A stretch of 48,526 nt of DNA from a virus. The stretch spans positions 1-48,526 of IMG/VR virus record IMGVR_UViG_3300020196_000064; one strand, given 5' to 3'. Shown here piece by piece: positions 18,588-33,500 of this stretch; position 1 is the first letter of the stretch, and every line of letters begins with the position of its first letter. The notes beneath the pieces were generated by a model that saw only the letters and a program-made list of their open reading frames with translations, was not told the origin of the DNA and searched no databases. Made by a program: the position numbers and the translations under genes.

Positions 18588-21500
18588 TTATCTAATTTCT
18601 GGTGGATAATCATTTGGATCTGGTGAAACCCAATCATCATCTACCAGAGTTTCGATCACAACGGATGGATTTTGATATCCAGTCCCAGATTCAACAACAG
18701 ATATACCAGAAACACCAACCAGTGCTTTAATCTCTGCTTCAAATCCAGTGATAGAATCGATTCTAACTGTTGGTCTAGAAGTGTAACCAGATCCACCAGC
18801 AGTTATAGTTGCATTGGAAATATATCCAGAAGTTAAATTACATGTAGCTTGAGCACCCTTACCAAATATAGATCCAAGATAATCAAATGTTATCAAAGAG
18901 TTTGATGATTCAATAACTGCAACTTCTCTGTCTGTAGTTTCTCCTTGGATACTGATAAAATCTCCAGCCTCAATAGGTGGTACAACTTCTGCAGCATCCA
19001 CATCAGCTTCAGATCCAACATAAGAGAATGCAACAAAAGTAGATCCAACACGAGGTATTTCTGTAAAGATGATTCTAGAACCAACAATTTCAAATCCAAC
19101 TCCAGGTTCTTGAATAACACCATTAACTGAAACTATAATATTATTTTCTGGTTTAATAGAAGTTGATTGGATACCTTCGGTAAGAGTTAGTGAATAGAAA
19201 ATTCCATTTCTCTTCAAGTTAAACGATTGTCTCAATGAATCAAATTCTGAAGAAATATCATCTAACTGTCTCAACTTACCCACATAGAATCCCGTGAAGG
19301 AGGATCCCAATGATGGGGGCTCGGTAAACTGTATTTTATCGGAAAATGCAGTAAATGCATTTGTTGCTCCAGGTGGTTGCAATGTGCCATTAATGAATAT
19401 TAAGAGATGCCCAGCAGGATCTGGGAAGTATTGCTCACCATTACCAAATGTTAGATCAAATGTAGTTTGCACTCCATCAAATCCTCTAGTTGCACGTTTG
19501 ACCCTACCCTTGACTTCTATACGATCTAAAATACCAGCAACATAATTTCTAGCAATTATACCATCTCTAAGTGTGATTTCTCCAATTACATTCGATAGGA
19601 ATAATCTTTGACTTGTGCCAATTGTAATAATATTTTCCACTAGCGCAGATCCAGTTGCAGGATTTACAACAACTGTAGAAATTGATGCTTGTCCAATAGC
19701 AAAATTTTGAAGACCATAATACACAATAGTATCACCATTTGATAGTGATCCATTTATAGGATAAATGTAAAGATAGTTATTAATCAAATCAACTTCTGTG
19801 ATTAGAGCAGTATTATTAATATCCTGCACTCCATTTGTAAGTTTATAGATTATTCCACCTTCAGCAAATTCATTCAGCGTACCAGTTATGTTGATACCGA
19901 TTCTATTATGACCATTTGAAATTATTCTGTCTCCAACTTCTATAGAAGTACCAGAAATATAAGCAGTATCAATATATAATCTTGTATTTTCTGCGTAAAC
20001 AACGGCAGTTTTTTCAAATTCTCCAACTAAAGATTCTGTATCAACTTCAATTCTACCACCAGTATTATCTAAGGCAGCGGCTTCATTTCTATTTAAATTA
20101 ACAACTTGTGCAGTTGCATTTGAAGTATAACCTTCAAATATCTGACCATCTTCAAAATCACCCAGTAACTCAATAATGTGTAATCTATTTTCAATTTGAT
20201 CCATTGAGCAAGTTGTGCCATTTTCATCACCAACTAAAATACTACCAATTGTAAATGGTAATGTACCAGTTGATATAACATCAATATACGAAATATCATT
20301 ATCATCGGTGTGGAATCCATATACAACACCAAATACTGTTGAGGTTGCTCCTTGTTTTCTAACAATTTCATTCATTGTAAATGGACCATCTTCAATGTCA
20401 CCATCAATTCTGAATCTTTGATATACTTTGGCAATTTTTGCCTCATTTAAGGAAATTGCTCCAATTTCAGCATAATTATTTGCAGATAATGCATAAACGT
20501 TATCTCCACCAACCACTTCGCCACCAAGAGGTACTGTAATATCTCTAATTCCATAAGTCGAATTTGGCACATCAATTCCACTAATAGAATTAATATTAGT
20601 ATAGTAATCACTATCAGAAAGTTGATTGACAATTATTGATATGCAATTTCTAACTATTCTATGAATTGAATATGAATCATAGTAAGATAACCAACCAGCA
20701 TTTGTATAGGATAAGAATCCAGCAAATGTTGAAGGAGATGGTAGATTTTGAAGAAGTGTATTTAGCGATAGATCCTCAAGGAGCGTCAATGCATACTTTT
20801 TAATATTATATTCTTTATTTACAAATAATTTTTGACCAGACACTGCCTGATAACCATCAACTGCATTGATATTAATCTTAGATCCCCAAATAAAGAATCC
20901 ACTTGTAGTATTTCCTGCAAAGCTCAAACTACCAGCAGGGTTTTTAAACGCAATGTGTGCTCTAATATTACTATATCCATAAGGAATAGATGCCGTTATA
21001 TAAATTCTATACCATCCATTTCCATATGGAAGCATAGCATGAGAAACATTGCTAAATGTGGAATTAGTAAAGAAGTTTTCGACAACTCCTGTAGAAACAT
21101 TTACATCAAGTCGCAATGAAGGAGTTGCAGCAGTATCTACCCTATATGATAATCTAAGTCTCCCATATCCATTAGCTTTTACAAAGTATGATATTGTAAA
21201 TTGTTGAGTTGTTGTGGTTGAATTTGGACCATTATCATATCTGAGTGTTTCATTATCAAATCTCACTCCATTGCTATCATAAGTTTCAAAAGATGTTATA
21301 TTATATTGCCTATAAACTTCATGCACACCATTAGTTGAGGTTGGTTTGAAACTAATTGCAGTATTAGTACCATCTGGTGCTAAAGAATTATTATTTAATA
21401 TTGTATTATTAGTGCTTACCCACGATGTAGCATTATAAAATTCAGAATTAGTAACTAAGTTAGTAGAGAAAGTTTCACTTTCAACTAAATTTGTAAGATT

Positions 21501-24500
21501 TTTTGCAGTATTAATACTTTGAATATTTGCAATATTGGTAAACCATTTAAATGCCGCACCAACACCGCCAGTAGGAATTACTGCTGTTACAGATCCCTGT
21601 GTCAGAGTTTGTCCAACTGCCATAGCAGTGCCTGTAGTTGGTCCAAGATATACGACATCTCCAGTATCTTCTAAGACAGTTGCAGACCCACCAGCGCCGT
21701 TTGTGACTGGACTACCAGCAGTAAATCTAGTGGTATTATATACCACTGTTGCAGTGCCTAGAGCTCCTGTGGTTGGATTTCCACCAGTAAATGTTACTGT
21801 TGGTGGATTATTTGGATCATATCCCTTACCTCTATTAGTAATAGTAATAGATTCTACAAATACTGTTGTATTAATTGTGATAGTTGGATCTACTGATGTA
21901 GTAGATGTGTCATTTTGTGTAAGCGCAAAATCATAGCCAACGCCAGTCGGAAATACAGCTTCAGTATCAATAAATCCAATTCTATACAATCCATAGTTAT
22001 CTGTTGCCGTTCCACCAGCACTTCTTTGCACTCTCCATCTAGTACTAGATGTCTTAGCTGCTGTTCTGATGGGAATATCCACGTAATTTAGCGTTGCAAA
22101 ATTAGTATAATTTTGGTTTTGACCATTAATACCAGATGTTCCCGCATCACCACCAAAAATGATGGTGTCATGAGTAACATATGTTGCTCCATTGTCAATT
22201 GAATAAAGGAGAGTTAAATTTTGACCAGCAGCTGCGGGAGCTTCTCCCCCATTTGTATTATTACCTGCAATAGCATAGACTCTAATAGTATCATATGCTG
22301 TCATATCATATGGAGTATTGATGGTAGCGGTATTTGCTCCAGCACCTGCTCCAAACTTAACATAGGATTTACCAGCATTAAAATTGCCAGTTGTACCAGA
22401 TCCAGTACCATTTGTTACTGTTGCACAACCAGCACCCAATGTATAAGATGCGGTGTTTGTGGATCTAAAATCAAATACTAATCCATCATAGCGGACTGCA
22501 CTAATTCCACCTCCAACTGGATTTCTAACTGTACTACCACCCCAACCACTTGTACCAGCTCCAATGAATATTAATTCTGGGGCATAGTTAAAATTAGATC
22601 CAGCAGAATTGATTACAATAGATGTTAATTTTCCACCATTACTTAAGTTTGCTGTTGCTGTTGCAGCAATTCCGCCAGCGCCAGGATCACTAATTTGAAT
22701 GGTTGGAGTTGATTGATATCCAGCACCAACATTAGTTAAAGAAATTACACTAATAACGCCTTCTCTAAGAAGAGAAATGGGTTGAGCAGTGGTTGAATTC
22801 GTAGTAGAAGTATCAGTTAATGTGATATCATGAATGATATCATCAGCAATCTGATTGATAAATGTAGTATCGTTAGGTGTCCAAGTACCTGCCCCAAATT
22901 GTGTATCAACATTTGCTTTTATTTCTTCCTTAAAATAATTTTTATTGAAGAGTAAAATTCTTCCGCCATAAATTCCATCATCTCTAGAAGGAGATAATGC
23001 ATCGATTAGTGTATCCCAAAGATTTTGGTATGCCGATACAACATCATTACAATCTGCTTGCGTATAGTTACCATTTCCATTTGAATCGGTAATTGTATTA
23101 TCACGATAAGCATTTTGTGTGGTATATAACGCAGCATACTGATCACCAGTTACAGATGCATTCTTATTGTAAAGTAAGTTATTTACTGCTTTAGACCCTA
23201 GGAATTTAACTTTTTCAAAAGCATATAGTGTTGCTAATAATTGATCTTCAACATGTTCAATTCCACCATTTTGAGTAACATAAAAATTAATAGATTCAAC
23301 AGTATTTGCATTTCCACCAGTTATTAGATCAGTAATTATGCTATCAATGATTAACTTGATATCTACTTGACATCTTGCTTTTCCACCAAGAGGATAAGTA
23401 AATGCCAAGTAATTTGTAGTACTTAAAGTATATGTAAAATCTTTTTCTAGGATTTCTACAGCCTCTTCAGCAATATAATTTTTGTTAAAATATAGTAAGT
23501 TGCCAGCATCTCTATATCTGTCTCCAGTAGGAGCAAGAATATCATTAGCAAGAGAAATTAATGTATCAATTGCATCTCTTACATTTTGACAATCGCCAGC
23601 ATCAACCGTTATACCCCAAGGTTGAATAATTGGTTGATCTGTATTTGCACTAGTTAAATCTCCAATTACTGCTTGTTTTGCATAGTATCCGAGACGTTCG
23701 TGTGCATATAGAGATTGTAGTAGTTGCAATCTAACATGTTGAATTTCACCATTATTCTTAATATAGAATTTAACCCCAGTTACTGTATTGAAATTACCAC
23801 CATATTGAATGTCTTTTGCAACTGCATCAAGAAGTAATCCAAGATCAGTTTTACATCTTTCAGTACCACTTCCATCTCCATCCTCATTTCCAGGCATAGT
23901 TAAAGCTAATTCTGGATATTTTTGAAGCATATCATATGCAGTCTTATCAACAATAGCCTCTCTATTATATCTAATTAGATTTGCTGCATCATAGAATCTA
24001 TTTCTAGATGCAGTATCAATTCTTCTAGTGACAATATAGTCATCAACATTATTAACTTGATCTATATCAAATGGCACACTATAATATGCATCAACATATG
24101 CGCCAAGATACTCATATACAGGAGCAACCCTCGTTAAAGATCCTAGATAATCACCAGTTGGATAAGTTACATTTGGTGTTTGTGCAATAGTAATAGTATC
24201 GATTAGGATATCAAGTAGATTTGCAATTGTATCCTTAACATCTGTACAATCGGTAGTACTATAATTTAAAACATTAACAGAATTAGCTGCTGCACTTACA
24301 AATGTATGTGTAAACTGTGCATCTGCTGGAGATACACCAACATTTACCGTAAATGTATTAACAGTTGTTGATACAATAGGAAGCACTCTATTATATGCTC
24401 TAGTATCAGAAACTCTTGGATGCTTAAGTTGTCTATAATTTCCATCACTGGTGCATGTGAATGTTAATGACTCTGGATCTATAGATATATAATTACTTGT

Positions 24501-27500
24501 TGTCAATCCATGACTAGATACGGTAAGTATAAGTAGTCCTGTAGCAGGATTATAAGATGCATTTGTTGGGGTTAACTGAGTGATAGTATTATTAGAATCA
24601 GTAAGTGTAGCATTAGTTACCTGAGTTAATCCGTGATTACCAATAACTGAAATAAAGACATTGTTTATGACATCCTGACATACCCCAATTAGATAATTAT
24701 ACACCCAGAGTGTTTGTGCTTCTTCCCCAGCAACATGTCTCAAAGTAACTGGCGTGACAGTGCGATTTACATATAATGCAGATGCATCCCACATGTAGCT
24801 ATTGCCACCATTTCTTAGATCTCTTGCAAGCTCTTCAACAATATCGATTACATCATCAACACAAGACTGAGATCCAGTTGGGACACTAAATGGTGAGAAT
24901 GGTGAAGAATTTTCAAGTCTATAAACGATCTCTCTAGCCATAAATTCTTTATTGTCTAATAGAAGATTGGCCGCATCTAGATATCTAAATGTTTTACCAG
25001 CAAATCCAGTTGGAATTGTTGTTGGATTTGCAAGTACAGTAGCACGAATTGAATCATTGGAAAAATCATTACCTTTAGACCAGGTTGCTACTCCAGACCA
25101 ATCTTCAGTATAAGTTTGGTTATTGGCACCATCTAAGTGAAGTAATAGTTTTGTATTTGTATCACCTTGGAATATTCCAGTTGCTGGAGTAAAGTTTGCC
25201 GTATACCTTGTAGTATCAGACACTCTAACCTCATCAATATACGCATTTATTTCGTATTGATTTGCATATGATGCAGAATAACCAATATTCAATCCTGTGG
25301 CGTCAGTAACTCCTGCAGAAGTCCCAGTGTGAACCAAATTTCCATTAATAAATGATTTAATTGTATTTCCACTCCTTGACCAAGCAACATGAGTCCATTG
25401 ACCAACTGAAACGCCAGTACCAGTTGTTTGCTCGTTAACAGTGGTATTTGTATATGATGTTAAGTATAAAGTGCCAGAGACATTGCGAATACCCCAATAC
25501 TGATTAGCACCAGTAGTTGCAAACACCATAGAATATTCTTCTGCTGGAATATCTGGTAAATGAATCCATGCTTCAAGTGTATAATTTACAAAATCAAATT
25601 CTGTGGTATTGGATATGCTGAGATAATCCATATCCCCATCCAATCTTAAAGAAGTTGTACCAAACTTCTTCTGAATTGTGGAAAGTTTTGCATTGCCATT
25701 AAAAACTACAGTATGAAAATCTGCCCCAATGCTGGTAGATCTACCCATCTTACCGAGATAGACTATACCTCTTGGTTTGTTGAATCCAATAACTTCAGCT
25801 TTACTATTTTCCGATCTGATAATTTGTCCTGGTGAGAAAAATCCACTTCCCTCAAAATTTTTACAACTTAATTTCCTAATTTCAGCAACATCAGATGAAG
25901 TAAAATTACCACTTTGTCCTCTAAAGGATATTAAGTAATTTCTAATGAATTCTTCATCTTCAAAATTGCCTGTTTGATTATTAGTCAATAAGACATTATT
26001 ACTAATGAATTCTGTTGATGGGAATTTAGCATTAAATGGAGTTTGATTATCATTAAAATCAACTAAAGATACAATCGATTTTGATAAGTCATCAATAATT
26101 GTATTTGGATAATTAGCAGAAGTAATTCTATTGAATAGGAATGCAAAGAATGCAGATCCATCAGAAATAGTAACACTTGGGATACTCTCATTAGTATCTT
26201 TAACTTTATAAACTGATAATGCTAAAACTCTAGAGACTACCTTTGATCCAGCAGCAACAATAACATCATTAACTTTAATATCAAACAGTCCTGGCGTTGA
26301 TTGGTAAGTACCAGTAGTTTTACTAATAACAAGTTCATTAGTTACTTGAATTTCTGTGCCATAAATTGGTGTCGCTTCATTGTAATTGACAGCTGTAGTA
26401 CCAGATTGTGCTCTTTGTACTGTAATTGTTGTTGATTGCGATCCTTGTGATACATCAGTAACTTTAATAAGTTCTGATCCAATTTGGTAATTTTTACCAC
26501 TAACAAAAGTGGCAGCACCAACAGGACCAGATCCATCAGTTTGTACAACTTCAAATGTCGTAGTTCCAATACCAATTGAGAATCTAAGTTCTGCAATTGG
26601 AGTATCGGATCCAGTTGCCAAGTTTACTTCTTCAACTTTTGCAGTTTTGCCCTGCAAATTCCTAATTGTCTCGCCAAAAATGTATAGACCAATATTATCA
26701 ATATCTGCTTTTGTTGCAATATTTCCAGCAAAACCAGTTGATCCTGCAGTGACAAATTCACCAATGGTAAAGTTGCCTTGAGTCATGTATCCATATACAT
26801 CATTGCCCTCTACAAGAGTAACAACTAATTTTGGTGGTCCTGCAAGAGATCCTGTTATAGTATTTCCAACCAGAGGATAAAATCCACTGACATTATTAAA
26901 TGTCAGTTTGATAGTATCAATTTGCTCTATTTCTGCAACAGCATATTGCACTTTTGCTGGAGGTGCTGGTGGCTGAGCAAATACAATTGAATTACTTTGA
27001 ATTTCAAATGAAGTGCCAGGAGTTTGTGCAATTCCATTCAAAATAACCATTAATTGATTTTCATTTGCAATAACTTGCTGGCCATCTACAGTTAATGGGA
27101 ATGAAATTCTTTCCCCGTCAAATAGTGGTGAAATATCATCCAATCTTTGTACGGTTGAAGTCAAAATTTGCTCAGAAGATGTAAGTCTCCTCTGTCTGAA
27201 TAAAACTTCAGTATTATTAAAATCCTGATAAATTGGCTCAACTAGGGTAAAATCTTGAATATTTGGTACAATTGCTTCTCTAGCCAATTCTACAGACTTT
27301 GTTAATGAAAAATCTGTTTCTCTGTTAGCAATATATGAATTTTCATTTAGACTCAATTGACCAAAAACCTTAAATGATGCTGGATGCACATTCTTAATAA
27401 CTGGATCTTTCCAGTCATTAATTAATATTGAAGAGTCGATAGCATATGAGAAATCTTGATAATAGTAAGAATCTTGCACTCTTTGTACAATTTCTGACGG

Positions 27501-30500
27501 TTTTCCAATATCATCAATAAATTGTCCAGATGTCTTAGTAATTGCTCCAATTTCTAAAACACCCTTTGCAATATTCAATTCAGCAATCGTGCCAGATGAT
27601 TTTGAAATAACACCTGTTATTTTCTCATTAACTACAAAATCTCCATTTCTATCAGTAATTTTCAGCAGTCTAGGTCCAATTTGCCATCCACCATTTGTTG
27701 AAACATATCCAGTAGCAGTGGCAGTAGCAAAACTTGGTCCTTGATATACCAATTCACCTTCTAAGAAGGTAGAAGTTTCAACCGTAGCCTCAGCTGATCC
27801 ACCAAATGAAGTGGTTAAAAGTTGCTGTCTTCCTAGACCAGCATTGACAAATGTTATGGCATCTCCTAATTCAGCATTAGATTCGGTAAGTGCTAATTGT
27901 AATTGATCATCTTCTAGAGAATTCTCAACTCCAGAGATTGCATAGTAAGTTGTGGTGCCATTTAATCTACCGATAGATCCAGCGGCAAGTGGAAATTCTG
28001 CACCATCTCCAATATCAACAACGTTTAATGTTACTGGCGCACCATTTACAATTCCATGTGGAAAAGCAAATTGTAGTAGTCCAAGATCTAAATTAATAAT
28101 ATAGTTGAATGAAGATTTCAATTCAACTGTTGGTTCTGATGAATATCCAGATCCAGGATCTTTAATATAAATTTGCTCCAGTCTTCCATTTCTTATGGTA
28201 GATTCAGCAATAGCACCTGATCCGCCGCCGCCAGTAATTATAACTGCAGGTGGTTGTGAATAACCATTACCAGGATTGGTTACTCTAATACTAGATAATA
28301 CGCTAGTATTAATTAATTGGGCATTAACTGGGAAGGTTATTTCTGGACGGAGCGTATAATCATGAGTGTAATCAAATCCAAAATTATTATTTTTTAATTT
28401 CTTGATTTTTCCTACACTAGATCCTTTAGTAAAAATAGATGCTCCAGTTCCAATTGGTGGAATAACCACATTCAATACCGCACCAGATCCAGTAAGTCCA
28501 GTGCCTAGAATTCCAGGAATCCCATCAACATCAATAAATGCAGTTGTATAATTTTTACCAGGAGAAGACACAGTTACATCAACAATCTGTCCTGGGATGA
28601 TATTAGCTTCTTCATCAGTTGTATTGTCAACAATTATTGTGACTAATCCACCTTCACCATCTCCCTGAATTGGCACGTTATCATAAGTGCCATTCGCATA
28701 TTCAGTACCAGGATCTTCAATTTCAACTCTTTCAATTTTTCTAGTTGATTCAATTCCAGTAACGATTGGCAATCTCTGATAAAATCCACCACCACTGACT
28801 AAACGAATATTGGCAATAGGGCCAACAGCTCGTGTAGAATCGGTAGAATATGATGTCTGCTCAGGAATGGCAACGCCTTCTGGTTCTGATTTAAGAATAA
28901 ACGTCATTGCATTATCACCAGTGGTGATATTTCCTCCAGAAGTGGACACAACATCAAATGGTCCAATATAAGGACTATTACCAATATCTAAAAATGCTCC
29001 TGAGGAAATAGGGCTATCATCACCACTTCTAGATGGATCAAAGTAATAAGAAATATTCGTAATATATTCTTTATCAACTTTTAACTTGACTGAAGGTGGA
29101 CTTCCTGATAATACAATACCTGGAGTGCCAATTCTTTCAATAGAGTTAAAAGAATATTCAAGTTTATTTAAACTATCTTTTGAGAAAGATAGGTTTGCTC
29201 CAAGAAGAGATGAATGGGACATATCAAAAATATATTGATGCCCATAATACATCTTCAGGTTTGGAGATTTAATAAAGATACTGACATCATTTGGAATTGT
29301 AGATGGACTTGTAATTGCAACCGATGGTAATTTATAAGTAAATTCTTTTTTACTAATAATCTTATCTACAGCGAATGACCCATCATACTCATCATATACA
29401 ACATTACTTACAGTTTGACTTGGATTACCATCAACATATATTTGTGATCCTTCACTTAGATAATGAGAATTTGTGGTAATCACATAAACTTGATCAGTAT
29501 TGCTAACTGCAGTTACTTGTAAAATCTTATTAAGATTTGTGGTAAGAGTGATATTTGTTACCGCCGTCAAACCAGTAATAGTTAAAATATTATAAGCAGC
29601 ATTAAAAGATATATTACTGTTTGTTAGCGAAATTACAGATCCTGGAATATATGGAGATGTGCCACTGATGCTGTTAATCCTTACCTGATAGATTGCTGTT
29701 GCACTATATGGTTGGAATGTTGCATACTCATCAAGATTATCAATACCTCCAACTGGTGAAGGTGTACCATAATTAGATAGATTAATTACAAATGTACCAG
29801 GTGTTGTATTAGTTACCTCACTAAAAACATAATAATCAAATATATTTGTGTCACTTACTACTGGCCCACGAATACCAAAAGTTGTTTGCTCATCAAATCT
29901 TTCTGTAGATAATCTACCAGTATTTAAATCATTTAACCAAGAATTATTATTTACAGCAAGATATACTTGATTTAAAGTTTTATCTACCTTAACAATATAT
30001 CCACTATTGACAAAATTTCCAGATGTATTTTTTAAGACCAGTTTTGCACCAACAGTAAAGTTAAATGCTTGATTAATCGTTAACTTTTGGATATTATCAA
30101 TCTTTTTAGTATTAGTTACTTTAAAATAATATCTATTTTTAACAATTGCTTCCGCCTTTAATTTTTGAGATCCTGGTGATGGTACAGTTGCATTTCTGAA
30201 GGACCAAATATCAGAAACATAGTTGATATTTGTTAAGTCTGAAACGTATAGTGTTGTTGCCTCAGAAAAATCAAGAATTTGCAATCCAGCATTACCAAGT
30301 GTATAACCAGCAGATGAAATAGTTAAGGTACTTGCTGATGATGATACAGTCTCTCTTTGTAAGGTAAAGGTTGTATTATCTTGGAAATCATTTGTGACCA
30401 ATCTAACAAGGTCTTGGTCTTTATCACTCTTAATTCCAGATCCATATGATTCCACATAATCATAACGATCTAAATTATTACTAAACCATGCATCATCAAC

Positions 30501-33500
30501 CCAATCATATGTTAGTGGGAAGTTTTGAGTTGCTGGAAGAGTAATACAGTCGGATGGTACTGATGGTATTACTGCATAACTTCTCAATCTAATAAAATCT
30601 ACATGGAATCGTCCTTGACGGTCTGCAGTAAATGCACCAGCGACACCACCCCATCCAGGTTGATTCCCAATATAAACATCTTTATTTCCTAAAGATGTTG
30701 ACTGGACTGTTCCAGTCATGACTTCAATACCATTTACGTAAGCAGTAAAAACATTACCAGATTTTCTTAATCCAATAAATTGCCAACGATCATTGAACCA
30801 CATATTTGTTTGCGATGATTCTAATGATCCAGAGGCCGCTGTTAATGCTGTTACATTATTAGTAACTGTAAGTTTTAACTTACCAGTGGAAATATCATAT
30901 CCTAGCCATAGACCTCCAGTTGTGGTTGTTGCATCACCTATTGCAAATAGGGTTATATTAGTATTTGATGAGTGCTGTATGGATGATGGTTTATGAACCA
31001 ACATATCAAATGTCCAATCACCAGCAAGTTTACTACCTAAAGCAGATCCCAAATGCTTTATGTAAGCAGTTACGGTTGTTGCAATCGTAGTAGTGTAACC
31101 TCTTATTGTTGCATAACCACTCCCAAATATTAATGCTTGATTTGCTCCAGATCCAGTACCAACTAAAGTTGGAGTATAGTGATTTGTTTTATCATATGCA
31201 GTGTTTCCTGTTGCATCTCCAATCACAGGAGCCCCGTTAAAATCGTAGACAAATTCATTCCTATTAATGTAAGATTGCCCAAATACATAATTATCACCAG
31301 AATTATCAGTTTCGATAGTGATTGGATAGAAACCTTCAATATTAGATCCAGATGTAGATGGTATAAATCTTTCTTTAGTATGAGTTAGTAGAGTGCCATC
31401 ATATTTAATTTTTACATTTCCACCATAAATCTCACCAGAATAATTTGTGTTTGCTCCAACTGGTAGAGTTTCTGCTGAAGTATTTACTGCGCTATACGCA
31501 AAATGAAGATCACCAAAAATATCAACTGAAGATTTGGTTGCTACTTTGGTGCTATTTGATCCAGTAGTATATCTGTAATTCCATATCTGATTGCCACTTT
31601 GATCATACTTACCAACCCAGAAACTATCAGTAATTGATGGAGTTGCTTTTAATCTACATGTAGCAACAACATATAACTCACCATATTCATCAGATGTTAG
31701 ATTTATATCAGTAAATGCATAATTTGCATTGGATTGCTCTTTTATCCACACAACTTCTATAGAAGTTGATAATACTGTAACTTTTCCTAAAGATAGGTTA
31801 GTATTAGTAGATGAAGATGTTGTAGAAGTTTCTAAGGTAAAGAATAAAGATCCATCTACCAACTGCATTGAGGTTAATTTTTCAGATCCAGTAGCTGAAG
31901 CTAATTTTCTCTTAGTAACAAAAGAACCAGCTGTATCAATTACACCAATAAATGCATCAAAAGCAGATGTAGAATTTGTATTTGTGAATCCTCCGATTGC
32001 AAATCTATTTGTTGAAATTTTTACAAGAGAAGTGATATTATCAGATCTTGTAGATCCAGAAATACCAGCATATGCCTTTTGAAATGATAAACTTGCACTC
32101 AATCCATCTACAGCCTCTGTGTATTTTACTAAAATAATATCTGGATTATAAACAGAAAGAGAACTACTATTTGGAGAATTTTGTCCGACAATCCAAATAT
32201 TGCCATTATCGACCACCATCTTCTTAAATTCAAGATTTGTCGGTACACCAACTGGAAGATTTGAATTGAGAGTTTTTGAATATTCTTCTGCTCCATCTGC
32301 GGTCAACTTAGAGAAAAATCCAATTGTATTACCGTTACTATCAACAGATGATCCACAAATGTATACTTGTTTCGATGTTGTAACTATAACATCATTGATC
32401 TTAATCTTTGATTGTCCTCCAGATGCACGAGAGACCCAATATTGCGCTTTTTTGAATATTTGAGGATGTGAAATTAGGAGACGTGGATTACTAGTATATG
32501 AATTTCCAGAATTAGTAATATTAACTTGCGAAATAGCACCAAGGCTATCTACTACAGATTCTACAGATCCAGATTTCCCATCACCACTAACCGTAATTAC
32601 TGAAGGAATATCTTCGTTATATCCACTACCGTTTTGAGTAACTACAATTTCTTCGATACCCTTAAATTGACGAACAACAAATGTTTTATTTGTATTGTCC
32701 ATTATTGGACTATAGTCAACATAAATTTTATCACCACTCAATAAAGTATGTGGAACTGTAGTTGTGATTGTGCCATAAATTTTATCATCTAAAATTTCAT
32801 AAGTATAAGCTTCTACTTTTTCTCCTCCAATTCTGGAAATTCTAGCTGAAGCTCCATTTCCATTAGTACCAGTATTATCAAATATTAGAATATCATTAAC
32901 TTGATAGTTTTGTCCTGGATTTTCAACTGTAAATCCTGTTACAGAGGCATCTTCAAATTTTGTAGTAGTTTCTACTTCAATATCAACTTTAGAATCAAAT
33001 TTAACTTTTGGAAAATAATCAAATATCTGAAGAGGTGCCTCTTCTAATATTTCATCTGGATCAGAAGTTTCATCAGGAGATATGATGCCATCTCTATTTT
33101 CATCTTCAATTTCAAATCTTAGAATATCCCCATTTTCTAGAGTAATTGAATTTTGAGATGCATTTGGAGTTCTTTCAACATCAATATCAACATTCTCATA
33201 TGGATCACGATATCTGACAACTCCAGTTGGAATATTCTGCTGAATTGCAGAGGCACTCAAATTCCATTCATCAACTAAAGAATTATAATTTGGACCGATT
33301 ATGTATGGGAAAACAGGATTGCCATCTGCACTAGCATCAATGGTTATAAAATAGCAGTACTGACCATTAGGAAAATCTGGTGTTTTACAGAATCTACCAT
33401 TATATTGATCTAAATCACCACTTGCAAAATTATATTCGTAATCTTCAACAAAATCACCAACAGGATATTCATCTAATGAAGGCCCCTGCACTCTTGCTGG

